From a virus, in IMG/VR virus record IMGVR_UViG_3300026382_000012, positions 1-64,000 of that record: 64,000 bases of DNA. One strand, written 5' to 3'. Below, one piece after another: positions 1 to 7,940 of this stretch. The position numbers and the translations under genes are program-made. Below the pieces are notes generated by a model. That model was given only the letters and a program-made list of their open reading frames with translations, made no database searches and was not told where the DNA came from. The first letter of the stretch is position 1; each line of letters starts with the position of its first letter.

Positions 1-411
1 GACAAAGAATATTGTTATTTTAGAAAAGGTGATCTATATGCATTAAGTATTGACATTCAGACTGGCGAGATTTCGTTTAAACCAGTTAAATTTATTATGC
101 GTCATAAAATAAATTTAAAAGAGAAAAAACTTTATAAAATTATTGGTAATCCTTACGGTGTTGTATATGTTACAGAAGATCATTCGTTAATAGTAAAACG
201 CGGCGAGAGATTTACTGTTACTACTCCAAGAAATTTACAACCGAATGACAAACTAATTTCATATACATTTGCTACAGACACAACCGAATATATTGATATT
301 AAAGATATCATAGACATCTCAAACGAGTTTAATGACGAGGAAATATATGTATATGACTTGCACGTAGAAGATAATAATACATTTCTAGCAGATAACTTTT
401 TTGTACATAAT
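1..411 (+). other. Mini-intein (C-terminal portion) at polymerase motif C
   Basis: Splicing blocks are visible: the block B signature VTEDHSLIV (T-x-x-H), then block F VYDLHVEDNNTFLADNFF and block G ending VHN, followed by extein Thr. The distance between blocks B and F is about 60 residues, too short for a homing endonuclease, so this is a mini-intein. Its first residue lies upstream of the window. The insertion point is YGD/TDS, a known intein site in family B polymerases. Confidence 0.88.
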
Positions 412-1293
412 ACAGATTCTCTGTTTATTCAGGTTTTTGATAAAAATGAGTTTAAAAAATTAGGTTATGAATTAAAAGCTGATAAAGAAGTAATAGATGA
501 AATAGAGAAGAAATTTGTCAAACCAATATCAGAAAAAATAAATACTGAACTAACGAATTATTGGAATAATAATTTACTTAATAAACTTAATATAGACCCA
601 GAATGGAATACTATTGATTTTAAAACAGAAATTGTAATGGATAAAATATTACTTTTAGGTGTTAAAAAGAGATATGTTTGTCGAATATATAAGGAAGATA
701 AAACATATTATATTCCACCAAAGTTAAAATTTACAGGTATAGAAATAAAAAGAAGCGATAGTTCAAGATTAACAAAATATGCGCTTCAAAAGATAATTGA
801 TATCATTTTTACTTTTGAAGACAAGAAAGAAAGAATACAAAAAACTAAAGAACTTGTATTGGACATTAAGAAGAAATTTGATGATGCTAAGAAGAATTAT
901 GATCTTGAACTAATTGGAATCCCATCGTCATGGGGAATTAAAGAATATGAATCTATCCCTACATATGTATATGGTGCTATGTTATATAACACTTTAATTC
1001 AAGATATATGTAGACCCGGCGTTAAAGGATATAGGATACATATTAAGCTAAATCTACCAAAAATAAAAAAGATAATCCAAGAACTGAAGAATAAATCTAA
1101 ATATCAATTTGATATTAAAACATTTGAGAAAGTTTCAAATAAACTTGATGTAATATTTATTCCACCTGAGTTTAACAGGGAAAAAATAAAACAATTGGAA
1201 AAAGATAAAATTATACAAATAGATTGGGATACGCAGTATAATAAAATCATTAGAGAAAAACTAGAAACATATATTGATATTGTTAAGGATTAA
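1..1293 (+). CDS. Family B DNA polymerase, C-terminal part (motif C and thumb), 5' end outside window
   Basis: The frame is open from base 1, so the gene begins upstream. Residues encoded up to base 411 are the end of an intein. The extein then starts TDSLFIQVF, which is the second half of the polymerase catalytic motif C (YGD/TDS), so the YGD half must lie upstream of the intein. The downstream part has the palm-to-thumb signature KKRYVCRIY followed by KFTGIEIKRSDSSRLTKYAL, then a thumb-like C-terminus (SSWGIKEYESIPTYVYG). Motifs A and B and the exonuclease are absent and lie in the next gene at 1299. The two parts together would make one replicative polymerase. The 3' portion of the protein is thus encoded before the 5' portion, 5 bases apart. 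Identity as PolB is strong; how the parts assemble is inference. Confidence 0.9.
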   Translation, partial: DKEYCYFRKGDLYALSIDIQTGEISFKPVKFIMRHKINLKEKKLYKIIGNPYGVVYVTEDHSLIVKRGERFTVTTPRNLQPNDKLISYTFATDTTEYIDIKDIIDISNEFNDEEIYVYDLHVEDNNTFLADNFFVHNTDSLFIQVFDKNEFKKLGYELKADKEVIDEIEKKFVKPISEKINTELTNYWNNNLLNKLNIDPEWNTIDFKTEIVMDKILLLGVKKRYVCRIYKEDKTYYIPPKLKFTGIEIKRSDSSRLTKYALQKIIDIIFTFEDKKERIQKTKELVLDIKKKFDDAKKNYDLELIGIPSSWGIKEYESIPTYVYGAMLYNTLIQDICRPGVKGYRIHIKLNLPKIKKIIQELKNKSKYQFDIKTFEKVSNKLDVIFIPPEFNREKIKQLEKDKIIQIDWDTQYNKIIREKLETYIDIVKD

Positions 1294-1298
1294 TACCG

Positions 1299-3728
1299 AT
1301 GGATAATAAAGTAAAAAACATACCACCGTATAGATTCTACTTTCTGGATTATAATCCAGAACAACAATTAGCACTTTTTTATTATAAAGAAAGAATAAAT
1401 CAAGATAATTATACTACCGATCAATATATTAAAAAAATATTTTTGGATATTGAAGTATTTACAGAATTTGAGAATAAATTTCCTGAGCCAAAACACGCCG
1501 AAAAACCTATTAATGCTGTTACATTAATAAATGATAAAAGCGATATTGATATTTTATTCTTATTGCATAAAGACATTGTAAATTTTGACAGAGAAAAGAT
1601 AATTGAAAACATTATAAATAACTCAAAAAAAGAATACAATTTTGAAATTAATAATCTTAATATGTATGTGTTTGATGATGAAAGCGATTTAATATATACT
1701 ATGTGGAATATAATTCACAATTATGATCCTGCAATTTTAGTAGGATTTAACTCCGATTACTTTGATTTTCCATATATTGTGAGAAGAACAATTAATTTAT
1801 TTGGATATGAAGACGCGGCGCAATTAATAACTAAATTTAATGAATTTAATATATCAGGATTTAATATTTCAATACCAGATTTTCAATTAGTAGATATTTT
1901 AAAGATGTATAAACCAGGTGAAGGTTTTGGCTTTGGAAAAAATTTAGAAAAATTTAATCTTGATACTGTTGCCGAAGAAGAGTTAGGCGTCAAAAAAGTA
2001 GAACATGAAAATATATCATTAGATGAGTTATACATAAATGATCCGGAAAGATTTATTTATTACAACATGATTGATACATATCTAATTTATATGTTGGATA
2101 AGAAATTAAAACATTTTGACTTATTTAACGCACAACGCAGAATATCTTTCTGCCCTGTTTCAAGAGCATATCATGGTCGCTCCGTTATGGGCGAACAGAT
2201 ACAAACCTATAATATGTTAATTAACGAAAATAAAGTTCCAAGATCTTATCTAGTTAAAGAAAAATACGCAGTTGATGATAATGAAGATGAATTTAAGAAA
2301 TATTCACTTTCACTTTCATACTACGGTGCTTATGTTAGAGATCCAATTAGAGGAATATATGATGGGTTAATTATAGACTTAGACCAATCATTAACAGGTG
2401 ATCAATTAATTGTTATTAAAAGAGACGGTATAGCATTAGAAATACCTATAGGAAAATATGAATACAAGGAAGGTGATGAAACATTAACATTAGATCATAA
2501 TAAAAAGGTTTGTTGGAAAAAAGTAAAAGGCGTTATAAAACACAAAAACAAACATAAGATTTTAAAGATAAAGACTAAATCCGGTAAAATAATTAAAATC
2601 ACCGATAATCATTCTATTTTCATATATAGAAATGATAATATCGAATTAATTAAGGCAAGCGAATTAAAACATGGTGATAAAGTAATAACTATTGTAGGAT
2701 TTGATGAATTGATCAATACAGATAAAATTATTGAAATAGAAGTAATAGAAAAGAAAAAAGCGAGATATGTTTATGATATTTCAGTAGAAGACACTGAAAG
2801 ATTTTTTGCTAGAGATCCAGAATCAAATGGTTATATATTAGTACACAATACTTCAATGTATCCTTCATTGATTAAAATGTATAATATGGAATATAGTACA
2901 TATAAAGCCAAATTATACAATAATACAATATATGGTTTCATTAATGTTTTAAGGAAATTTATTAATAATGAAGATAAGACACTAACAACAGATATTATTG
3001 TTAACGCAATACAAAAACAATTATTACAATACTTGAAAAACCATACTACCAGTTATAAAAATTATTACAAAAAGAATATGTTATACATAACAAATATAAT
3101 TGAAACATTGAAAAATAGCGGATTTACTTTTGAAGAAATAATTTCTAATAAGAATTATTATCTTCTAAAGACAAAATTAGTGCCGTTATTAGAAATTGTT
3201 GAGCTAATACTTTCTGATGAATACAATAATATTATATACGATTATTTATTTATGGAATACACAGATTTCGTTGAAAAATATAGAAATATAAATTTTTACT
3301 TATTAGATAGCCCGACTGATAGTTATTCTCAATTAAAAATATTAAGTTTTGAAGAATTAATAGATGAATATTTAAAGAAGTATATAATCACAATTACTGG
3401 TTGTTTATTTATTAAACATTCAGAAAAGACCGGTTATATTATTCAATTGATAAATAAATTAATGAAAGAAAGAAAGCAATTAAAGAATAAATTAAAAGAA
3501 ATTGACCCTAACACAAAAGAATATGAACTTATGTATCGCACACAGTTAAGTATCAAAGTTCTTCTAAACTCACTATACGGAATTTATGGTTTAACTACAT
3601 ATAGATACAATGAGAAAAATATAGCAAACGCTATTACTATTTCAGGTAGAGTTCTAATTAAAACAGCTCAATATGTTGCAGATAGAACAATACAAGAATT
3701 TAAGAATAACGTTCTATCTTTCAATTAA
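1299..3728 (+). CDS. Family B DNA polymerase, N-terminal part (3'-5' exonuclease, motifs A and B), with mini-intein
   Basis: Replicative polymerase fragment of 809 aa, about 655 aa after intein removal. The exonuclease domain shows ExoI (FLDIEVF near residue 49), ExoII (VGFNSDYFDFPY, 148-159) and ExoIII (YYNMIDTYL, 254-262). Motif A is split: catalytic Asp362-Gln363 precede the intein and TSMYPS follows it. Motif B is KVLLNSLYGIYG near residues 744-755. The protein stops about 50 residues after motif B, just before motif C would be expected; motif C and the thumb are in the gene directly upstream. No sequence between motifs is obviously missing, so a two-subunit polymerase is the simplest reading. 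Confidence 0.92.
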   Translation: MDNKVKNIPPYRFYFLDYNPEQQLALFYYKERINQDNYTTDQYIKKIFLDIEVFTEFENKFPEPKHAEKPINAVTLINDKSDIDILFLLHKDIVNFDREKIIENIINNSKKEYNFEINNLNMYVFDDESDLIYTMWNIIHNYDPAILVGFNSDYFDFPYIVRRTINLFGYEDAAQLITKFNEFNISGFNISIPDFQLVDILKMYKPGEGFGFGKNLEKFNLDTVAEEELGVKKVEHENISLDELYINDPERFIYYNMIDTYLIYMLDKKLKHFDLFNAQRRISFCPVSRAYHGRSVMGEQIQTYNMLINENKVPRSYLVKEKYAVDDNEDEFKKYSLSLSYYGAYVRDPIRGIYDGLIIDLDQSLTGDQLIVIKRDGIALEIPIGKYEYKEGDETLTLDHNKKVCWKKVKGVIKHKNKHKILKIKTKSGKIIKITDNHSIFIYRNDNIELIKASELKHGDKVITIVGFDELINTDKIIEIEVIEKKKARYVYDISVEDTERFFARDPESNGYILVHNTSMYPSLIKMYNMEYSTYKAKLYNNTIYGFINVLRKFINNEDKTLTTDIIVNAIQKQLLQYLKNHTTSYKNYYKKNMLYITNIIETLKNSGFTFEEIISNKNYYLLKTKLVPLLEIVELILSDEYNNIIYDYLFMEYTDFVEKYRNINFYLLDSPTDSYSQLKILSFEELIDEYLKKYIITITGCLFIKHSEKTGYIIQLINKLMKERKQLKNKLKEIDPNTKEYELMYRTQLSIKVLLNSLYGIYGLTTYRYNEKNIANAITISGRVLIKTAQYVADRTIQEFKNNVLSFN
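2388..2849 (+). other. Mini-intein at polymerase motif A
   Basis: 154 residues from Ser364 to Asn517 of the N-terminal polymerase protein. Block A is SLTGDQLIVIKRDG, block B is KITDNHSIFIY (T-x-x-H), block F is YVYDISVEDTERFFA and block G is ILVHN, followed by extein Thr518. There is no endonuclease domain. Splicing would restore DQ-TSMYPS, the catalytic motif A, so the polymerase should be inactive until splicing occurs. Confidence 0.92.
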
Positions 3729-3731
3729 GTA

Positions 3732-3744
3732 ATATAGATATTAT
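3732..3744 (+). promoter_or_regulatory. Candidate phage promoter, ATATAGATATTAT
   Basis: An exact copy of a 13-mer found in at least five intergenic regions here. It lies just after the polymerase stop, about 38 bases before a small ORF. A promoter role is inferred from position and recurrence only. Confidence 0.5.
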
Positions 3745-3782
3745 ATAAGTAGTTTACTACTTATTAATCGAATACAGTAGAC

Positions 3783-3947
3783 ATGATTTTATACGAAATC
3801 CATAACCTACTCGAAGAACAGAAAAGACTAAGCGATAAATATTCAAAAATATTAAGCTATTTACGACCAGTATTTATACATTTGGCAAAGATTATGTATA
3901 TAAAACACGATTTCAATACTTTTAATTATTGGTTAAAAGAAATCTGA
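3783..3947 (+). CDS. Small helical protein, 54 aa, unknown
   Basis: Starts MILYEIHNLLEEQK and ends FNYWLKEI before TGA. The pattern of hydrophobic and charged residues resembles the N-terminal 55 residues of the next gene at 4064 (both have an I-L-x-E-L/I start and a D-x-N-x-W segment), so it looks like a short paralogue or a truncated copy. The ribosome binding site is weak. The 335-base gap between 3728 and 4064 otherwise holds a candidate promoter and a hairpin. Confidence 0.45.
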   Translation: MILYEIHNLLEEQKRLSDKYSKILSYLRPVFIHLAKIMYIKHDFNTFNYWLKEI

Positions 3948-4010
3948 TTTATGTTAAAAAGTATTTCAATAGAAAAAATTGTAAGGCATAATACGGATAT
4001 TACAATTCAA

Positions 4011-4038
4011 GTGCGGGCGTTCTTTTTCTTGTCCGCAC
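4011..4038 (+). terminator. Hairpin with 8-bp GC-rich stem
   Basis: GTGCGGGC at 4011-4018 pairs with GTCCGCAC at 4031-4038 (one G-U pair) around a 12-base pyrimidine-rich loop. It stands out in AT-rich sequence and precedes the next gene by 25 bases. It could be a terminator or a leader structure; no clear U-run follows it. Confidence 0.5.
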
Positions 4039-4063
4039 AAATTACTTAATAGGAGACTCAATA

Positions 4064-4492
4064 TTGACAGTTATATTGCATGAATTATCAAAACAAATAA
4101 AATCATTAAAAAGTAATGAAGGAATATTTGAGAAAATATATGAACATATTTATAAAATTATCTGCTATCAAGATTACTATGATCTAAATAAACATATTCA
4201 TGATTTGAATATATGGATAAATGTTATAAAGAAAGAAGTTGAAAAAAATAAAATCAAGCAAAATAAATTGACTACGTATATAAACAAAGAAATAAATGAT
4301 AAAGTTAGACAACAGATTAGAGACAAAGTAGATAGAAAATATACTATACCGAAGGTAAATAATAATATTAAAACAGTTGATGAATTTTTTGATAGGTTAA
4401 TAATTTCAATGTATAATAACAATACAAGTCAAATTTTGAAGCAACTGAAACAATATGTTGAGGATAATCATGAAAACAGTAGAGTTACTTGA
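4064..4492 (+). CDS. Unknown helical protein, 142 aa
   Basis: TTG start preceded at 7-8 bases by AGGAGA. The protein is lysine-rich and mostly helical, with no cysteine cluster, signal peptide or membrane segment. Its first half resembles the 54-aa product just upstream. Its 3' end overlaps the next gene, so the two are probably translated together. No family recognised. Confidence 0.65.
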   Translation: MTVILHELSKQIKSLKSNEGIFEKIYEHIYKIICYQDYYDLNKHIHDLNIWINVIKKEVEKNKIKQNKLTTYINKEINDKVRQQIRDKVDRKYTIPKVNNNIKTVDEFFDRLIISMYNNNTSQILKQLKQYVEDNHENSRVT

Positions 4493-4883
4493 TAGCTGGA
4501 AAGACAGATTGAAACACAGAATTTATCTTTTATTATTTGGCAGAGATGATTTAGTTGATATTTTATCAGACATTCTCATACAAATAAGAAGTTTTATCGA
4601 ACGGTGCAAATACAGAAACAAAATAGAAATAGAAGAAATGTTTTATGATGAATATTATGATGTATTTAGGAAGTCACTAAGCACATACAAACAGTTGTAC
4701 ATAGATTTAGATGTAAATAGAGATAAGATAATTAAATTAATTAGTAAAAATAAAAGTATTGAAAAAGTAATAAACGAAATTATTGATAATAATAAAAAAT
4801 TAGAGGTTATTTTTAATTTATTGTTAGATAATAAAATAGATGATATTTGGGATACTTTGACTAGTTTGAAAGGAGGCCACTAA
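4470..4883 (+). CDS. Unknown helical protein, about 137 aa
   Basis: The ATG at 4470 (MKTVELLDSW) is chosen because TGAGGA sits 7-8 bases before it; an in-frame ATG at 4455 lies upstream of that site. It overlaps the previous gene by 23 bases and its TAA shares an A with the ATG of the QueD gene, so it sits in an operon. It is helical and charged, of the same type as the preceding gene product. Function unknown. Confidence 0.65.
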   Translation: MKTVELLDSWKDRLKHRIYLLLFGRDDLVDILSDILIQIRSFIERCKYRNKIEIEEMFYDEYYDVFRKSLSTYKQLYIDLDVNRDKIIKLISKNKSIEKVINEIIDNNKKLEVIFNLLLDNKIDDIWDTLTSLKGGH

Positions 4884-5680
4884 TGTACACAATTAAAAAG
4901 AAATTTATGGTTGATCTGGCGCATATTGTGCCGACTCAACAATTTTTTAATCCTAAATATGAATGTAAATGTAGAAATATACATGGACATACCTTCACAA
5001 TCATTCCTATAGTAAAAGCAAAAAAATTAGATAAAAATACCAGAATGGTAATAGATTATACTCTATTTAAGCCATTTAAAGATGTTCTAGATAAATTTTT
5101 TGATCATAAATTTATAATCTCAGATAGAATACCTAACTATGAAAAAGTAGTTGATCTAATAAATCAAGTCAAATCTATATGCAACGGTAATGAAGGCAGA
5201 TATAGTAAAGCAATGATAACATATAAATCTATTACATTAGATAAAATTTTACTTACGAATATAGATAACGTAACTATTGTACATTGGGATAGCACCACGG
5301 CAGAAGATATGTCGCATTTTCTTCAATATATACTAGCAGATGAACTAATTAAAACTTTTGAAATAAGACAAGAAATTAGCATATCAGTAGCAGTTAAAGA
5401 AACACCGAATAGTTTTGCAGTATATAATAAACCATATACAATTGTGCCGAGTATTAGACTTGCATTAAGAAGGATTAATAGATTACCAGAGAAAGAAAAA
5501 ATATATGTTATAATCAATAATTTTATTCCATATGTAAAGAGGAACAATAATTTATATCCATATGTTAAGGATATCATAGATAAGATAGAATTGTTGCGCA
5601 AAAAACATTCGAATCAGAAACACATTTCTATACTAGTTGATAGATTGTTAAATGAAATAAATATGTTGAAAATTACTTAA
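4883..5680 (+). CDS. queD: 6-pyruvoyl-tetrahydropterin synthase / QueD family (6-carboxytetrahydropterin synthase)
   Basis: QueD makes 6-carboxy-5,6,7,8-tetrahydropterin, the second step to preQ0. Zinc ligands are visible at His14 (DLAHIV) and His34/His36 in CRNIHGH, with catalytic Cys30 in the C-x3-HGH arrangement. MVIDYTLFKPFKDVLDKFFDHKFI matches the conserved Asp/His segment, TAEDMSHFL the PTAE-like helix and VKETPNS the substrate-binding Glu loop. At 265 aa it is twice the usual bacterial length, with about 55 extra residues between FDHKFI and TAED and a C-terminal extension of about 80 residues of unknown role. AAAGGAGG precedes the start. QueC and an amidotransferase lie about 11 kb downstream. 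Confidence 0.88.
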   Translation: MYTIKKKFMVDLAHIVPTQQFFNPKYECKCRNIHGHTFTIIPIVKAKKLDKNTRMVIDYTLFKPFKDVLDKFFDHKFIISDRIPNYEKVVDLINQVKSICNGNEGRYSKAMITYKSITLDKILLTNIDNVTIVHWDSTTAEDMSHFLQYILADELIKTFEIRQEISISVAVKETPNSFAVYNKPYTIVPSIRLALRRINRLPEKEKIYVIINNFIPYVKRNNNLYPYVKDIIDKIELLRKKHSNQKHISILVDRLLNEINMLKIT

Positions 5681-5685
5681 CTGTA

Positions 5686-5702
5686 AACTACTTTAAAGGA
5701 GG
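5686..5702 (+). promoter_or_regulatory. Extended RBS element AACTACTTTAAAGGAGG
   Basis: Exact 17-mer starting 5 bases after the queD stop; the AAAGGAGG core is 8 bases from the next ATG. It is one of eight exact copies in the window. Confidence 0.7.
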
Positions 5703-5710
5703 AAATTTAC

Positions 5711-6349
5711 ATGACTCAGGGAAACAATATTGAACTAGAAAGAGCATTTACAGGAAGTTTATCATGCAATATGATAATAAATGGGAATAATATTCAAGGT
5801 GAGGCATTTGGTTATATTATTAAACCGTATTCTAGTGTAACACTTATATTTAGAAGCTCAGATGGTAATAATTTCGCAAATATTTATCTTGATTCTATTC
5901 ATCTAAGATTTATTAAGAATGTATTGGAAACGGGCGCGTTTGTTAATACAATGTTTAAAAAAAGAATAAGTAACAATATAATTCCAATACAATTTGTTTC
6001 CGATGAAAACTTTATTATGTTTACAATAACTGATCAAAGAAATAACTCATCAACAAATGTTGCAATAGCAAAACAAGATGTTGCATCTATTTTAGCACTT
6101 AAAAGTATTGTTGATGAATTATTACATATTATGACATATATAGAACCATATTTTGCTAAACAAAGAGAGCAAAATCAGCAGAATAGTATACAACAAAATA
6201 GCATACAGCAAATAAATAATAATGTAATTAATAGTGCTCCACCTGCTCCGCAACAAACAATACAACCAGTACAAACACAACAAAATACAATAGGCAATAG
6301 TCCTAATCCATTTGTAAATAGTATGAATAATAGTAATGGAGTTATTTAA
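5711..6349 (+). CDS. Unknown protein with Gln/Asn/Pro-rich tail, 212 aa
   Basis: Residues 1-145 look like a beta-rich folded domain. Residues 150-212 are a low-complexity tail dominated by Gln, Asn and Pro with repeated NSIQQ units. A compact domain followed by a disordered tail is seen in single-stranded DNA-binding proteins, but there is no acidic tip and no OB-fold motif I can name, so this is only a possibility. The next gene begins 3 bases after the stop. Confidence 0.7.
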   Translation: MTQGNNIELERAFTGSLSCNMIINGNNIQGEAFGYIIKPYSSVTLIFRSSDGNNFANIYLDSIHLRFIKNVLETGAFVNTMFKKRISNNIIPIQFVSDENFIMFTITDQRNNSSTNVAIAKQDVASILALKSIVDELLHIMTYIEPYFAKQREQNQQNSIQQNSIQQINNNVINSAPPAPQQTIQPVQTQQNTIGNSPNPFVNSMNNSNGVI

Positions 6350-6351
6350 CA

Positions 6352-6771
6352 TTGATAGTAACAGATTTAACATATTATAATTGGTTTGGTTATGATCTAA
6401 CTAATCCAAGGAAATTAGATAAACTAATAAAGAAATTGGAAAGAATTATTAGAATATCACCTGAATATAAATTATGGGCAGATATATGCAGATCAGGTAA
6501 ATATAAATGTCCTAAATGCGGCATTAGTTCTGAACTAATGCCGCTAGAAGTTCATCATACCCCAAAAACATTATATGATATTGTTGATGAAGTATTAAAT
6601 AAACATATAGAAAATGATGATATATTAGAATTGTATCCAACAGATATTGTAAAAGAAGTATTATTATTACACTTAGAAAATAAAGTATCATATGAGGTAT
6701 TGTGTAAATCCTGTCATGAAATAGAACATAATAAAAGAAAACTTCAAGAATCAACAAAAATACCTGATTGA
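6352..6771 (+). CDS. HNH-endonuclease-like zinc protein
   Basis: 139 aa with CPKCG near residue 50, EVHHTPKTLYDIV, then CKSCHEIEHNKRK near the C-terminus. This C-x2-C / HH / C-x2-C-H-x3-H layout is typical of HNH nuclease domains. The HH would be the catalytic start and the cysteines would hold a structural zinc. The start is TTG, with GGAG 9 bases upstream inside the preceding gene's end. It may be a free-standing nuclease; homing cannot be judged from sequence. Confidence 0.7.
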   Translation: MIVTDLTYYNWFGYDLTNPRKLDKLIKKLERIIRISPEYKLWADICRSGKYKCPKCGISSELMPLEVHHTPKTLYDIVDEVLNKHIENDDILELYPTDIVKEVLLLHLENKVSYEVLCKSCHEIEHNKRKLQESTKIPD

Positions 6772-6774
6772 TTT

Positions 6775-6793
6775 TGGTGGGTTTCGCCCACCA
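6775..6793 (+). terminator. Hairpin TGGTGGG / CCCACCA
   Basis: Perfect 7-bp stem with a 5-base loop (TTTCG), starting 3 bases after the HNH-like gene. No long U-run follows, so it may be an RNA-stabilising hairpin rather than a full terminator. Confidence 0.6.
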
Positions 6794-6825
6794 TATTTAA
6801 ACTAGCAAACAAGAGGAGTGCACTG

Positions 6826-7152
6826 ATGGAGAATACATACTTTTTTATAATTGCTTTATTAATCTATTTCTTTATTGATAAAATATTAGAAGTATTTGAG
6901 GAAAAATATAATTCTGATACTAACTTAACAGTAGCAGATGCAACTAATATAATTATCTTAATTGCTTCGCCTATAATTAAAAATCTTAAAAATGATAAAA
7001 GTAAAACAACAAAAGAAATACTAACGGAAACATATGCGTCGGTTATAAAAATGGTAGATATCAAAAAATATAAGAAATCGTTAGGACTAACTGATGAAGG
7101 ATTAAGAACATTTATTTCATCTATCATACTTGAACTTTATAATCAAACATAA
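6826..7152 (+). CDS. Small protein with N-terminal membrane segment, 108 aa
   Basis: Residues 4-20 (TYFFIIALLIYFFIDKI) form a hydrophobic segment that could anchor the protein. The rest is a charged helical domain containing LIASPIIKNLK. AGAGGAG sits 8 bases before the ATG. Family not recognised. Confidence 0.65.
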   Translation: MENTYFFIIALLIYFFIDKILEVFEEKYNSDTNLTVADATNIIILIASPIIKNLKNDKSKTTKEILTETYASVIKMVDIKKYKKSLGLTDEGLRTFISSIILELYNQT

Positions 7153-7227
7153 AAGATTTTTACTTTTATCAGATTATAGTACTAAAAAGAACTCAGGAAA
7201 CGTAAAATTTAAAAATTAGGAAAACAA

Positions 7228-7240
7228 ATATAGATATTAT
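7228..7240 (+). promoter_or_regulatory. Candidate phage promoter, ATATAGATATTAT
   Basis: Exact 13-mer in the 118-base gap after the membrane-protein gene, 30 bases before the ATG of a 31-aa ORF and the phosphoribosyltransferase. Nothing else is seen in this gap. Confidence 0.55.
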
Positions 7241-7270
7241 ATTCGTAAGAACTCTTTTTGAGGAGTAGGC

Positions 7271-7366
7271 ATGATAATAGCAGCGATAGTTTTAGCTATG
7301 GGCAGTTACCCATGGCTAAAAGAACTTTTTAAAGAAAAAATTGAAACTATAGTTTATTTAAGGTAG
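7271..7366 (+). CDS. Very small hydrophobic peptide, 31 aa
   Basis: MIIAAIVLAMGSYPWLKELF, then a charged end. GAGGAG is 5 bases before the ATG and the next gene follows 13 bases after the stop. The first 12 residues are hydrophobic, so a membrane peptide is possible. Supported only by the good ribosome site and its position between a promoter motif and a gene. Confidence 0.45.
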   Translation: MIIAAIVLAMGSYPWLKELFKEKIETIVYLR

Positions 7367-7379
7367 AAGGAGTTTAAAA

Positions 7380-7919
7380 ATGGATAAATATGAAAAAGTT
7401 AATTTTTCAATAAATGAAATTATTGATGAAATTAAAGAAGAATTTAAAAAGAATAATCATGATATTTTAATTGTATTGCCTATAATGACGGGCGTGATGC
7501 AATTCACAGTTGAATTATTGAAAAATATCAACGGAATAGAAAACAATATAAACCATATTATATATCCAGTTGTAATTAAGTCATATTATGCTAATAAACA
7601 GAAGAAATCTCCTACTATTAAATATTTTGAGGATATTGAGTTTGTGAGAGACGTTAAGAAATTTAATAACCCTATGATTATGATAGTCGATGATATAATA
7701 GATACGGGCGAAACAGTTGAATTTTTAACAAAATACATTAAGGAACTTACTGATAATAAAATCTATATTTGTTCGCTAATTTGGAAATCAAATAAATCCA
7801 AAATAAAACCTAATTTTTATTGTATTGAAGATAGATATGATAGATGGTGGGTAGGATTTGGAATGGATGATAATAATATGAATAGATTTACGAAAGAATT
7901 ATATTTTCTAACTAATTAG
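7380..7919 (+). CDS. Phosphoribosyltransferase (hypoxanthine/guanine type)
   Basis: 179 aa with the PRPP-binding loop MIMIVDDIIDTGETVEF near residues 99-115 (two acidic residues, then DTGET), the hallmark of type I phosphoribosyltransferases. VLPIMTGVMQFTVELL near residue 32 and DRWWVGFGMD near residue 160 match the hypoxanthine-guanine subfamily. It would salvage a purine base with PRPP. Next to a 7-deazaguanine pathway it might act on a modified base, but that is speculation. AAGGAG precedes the ATG. Confidence 0.85.
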   Translation: MDKYEKVNFSINEIIDEIKEEFKKNNHDILIVLPIMTGVMQFTVELLKNINGIENNINHIIYPVVIKSYYANKQKKSPTIKYFEDIEFVRDVKKFNNPMIMIVDDIIDTGETVEFLTKYIKELTDNKIYICSLIWKSNKSKIKPNFYCIEDRYDRWWVGFGMDDNNMNRFTKELYFLTN

Positions 7920-7940
7920 TCGTGATTTAGTGAGGCAAAT

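Noticed and set aside
1-2849. The two inteins being halves of one split intein that joins the polymerase parts by trans-splicing
   Set aside because: Each has its own block B, F and G sequences and a complete C-terminal splice junction, so each looks like a cis-splicing mini-intein.
3951-4049. Possible 32-aa ORF before the 4064 gene
   Set aside because: It runs through the GC-rich hairpin, lacks a ribosome site and has no protein-like pattern.
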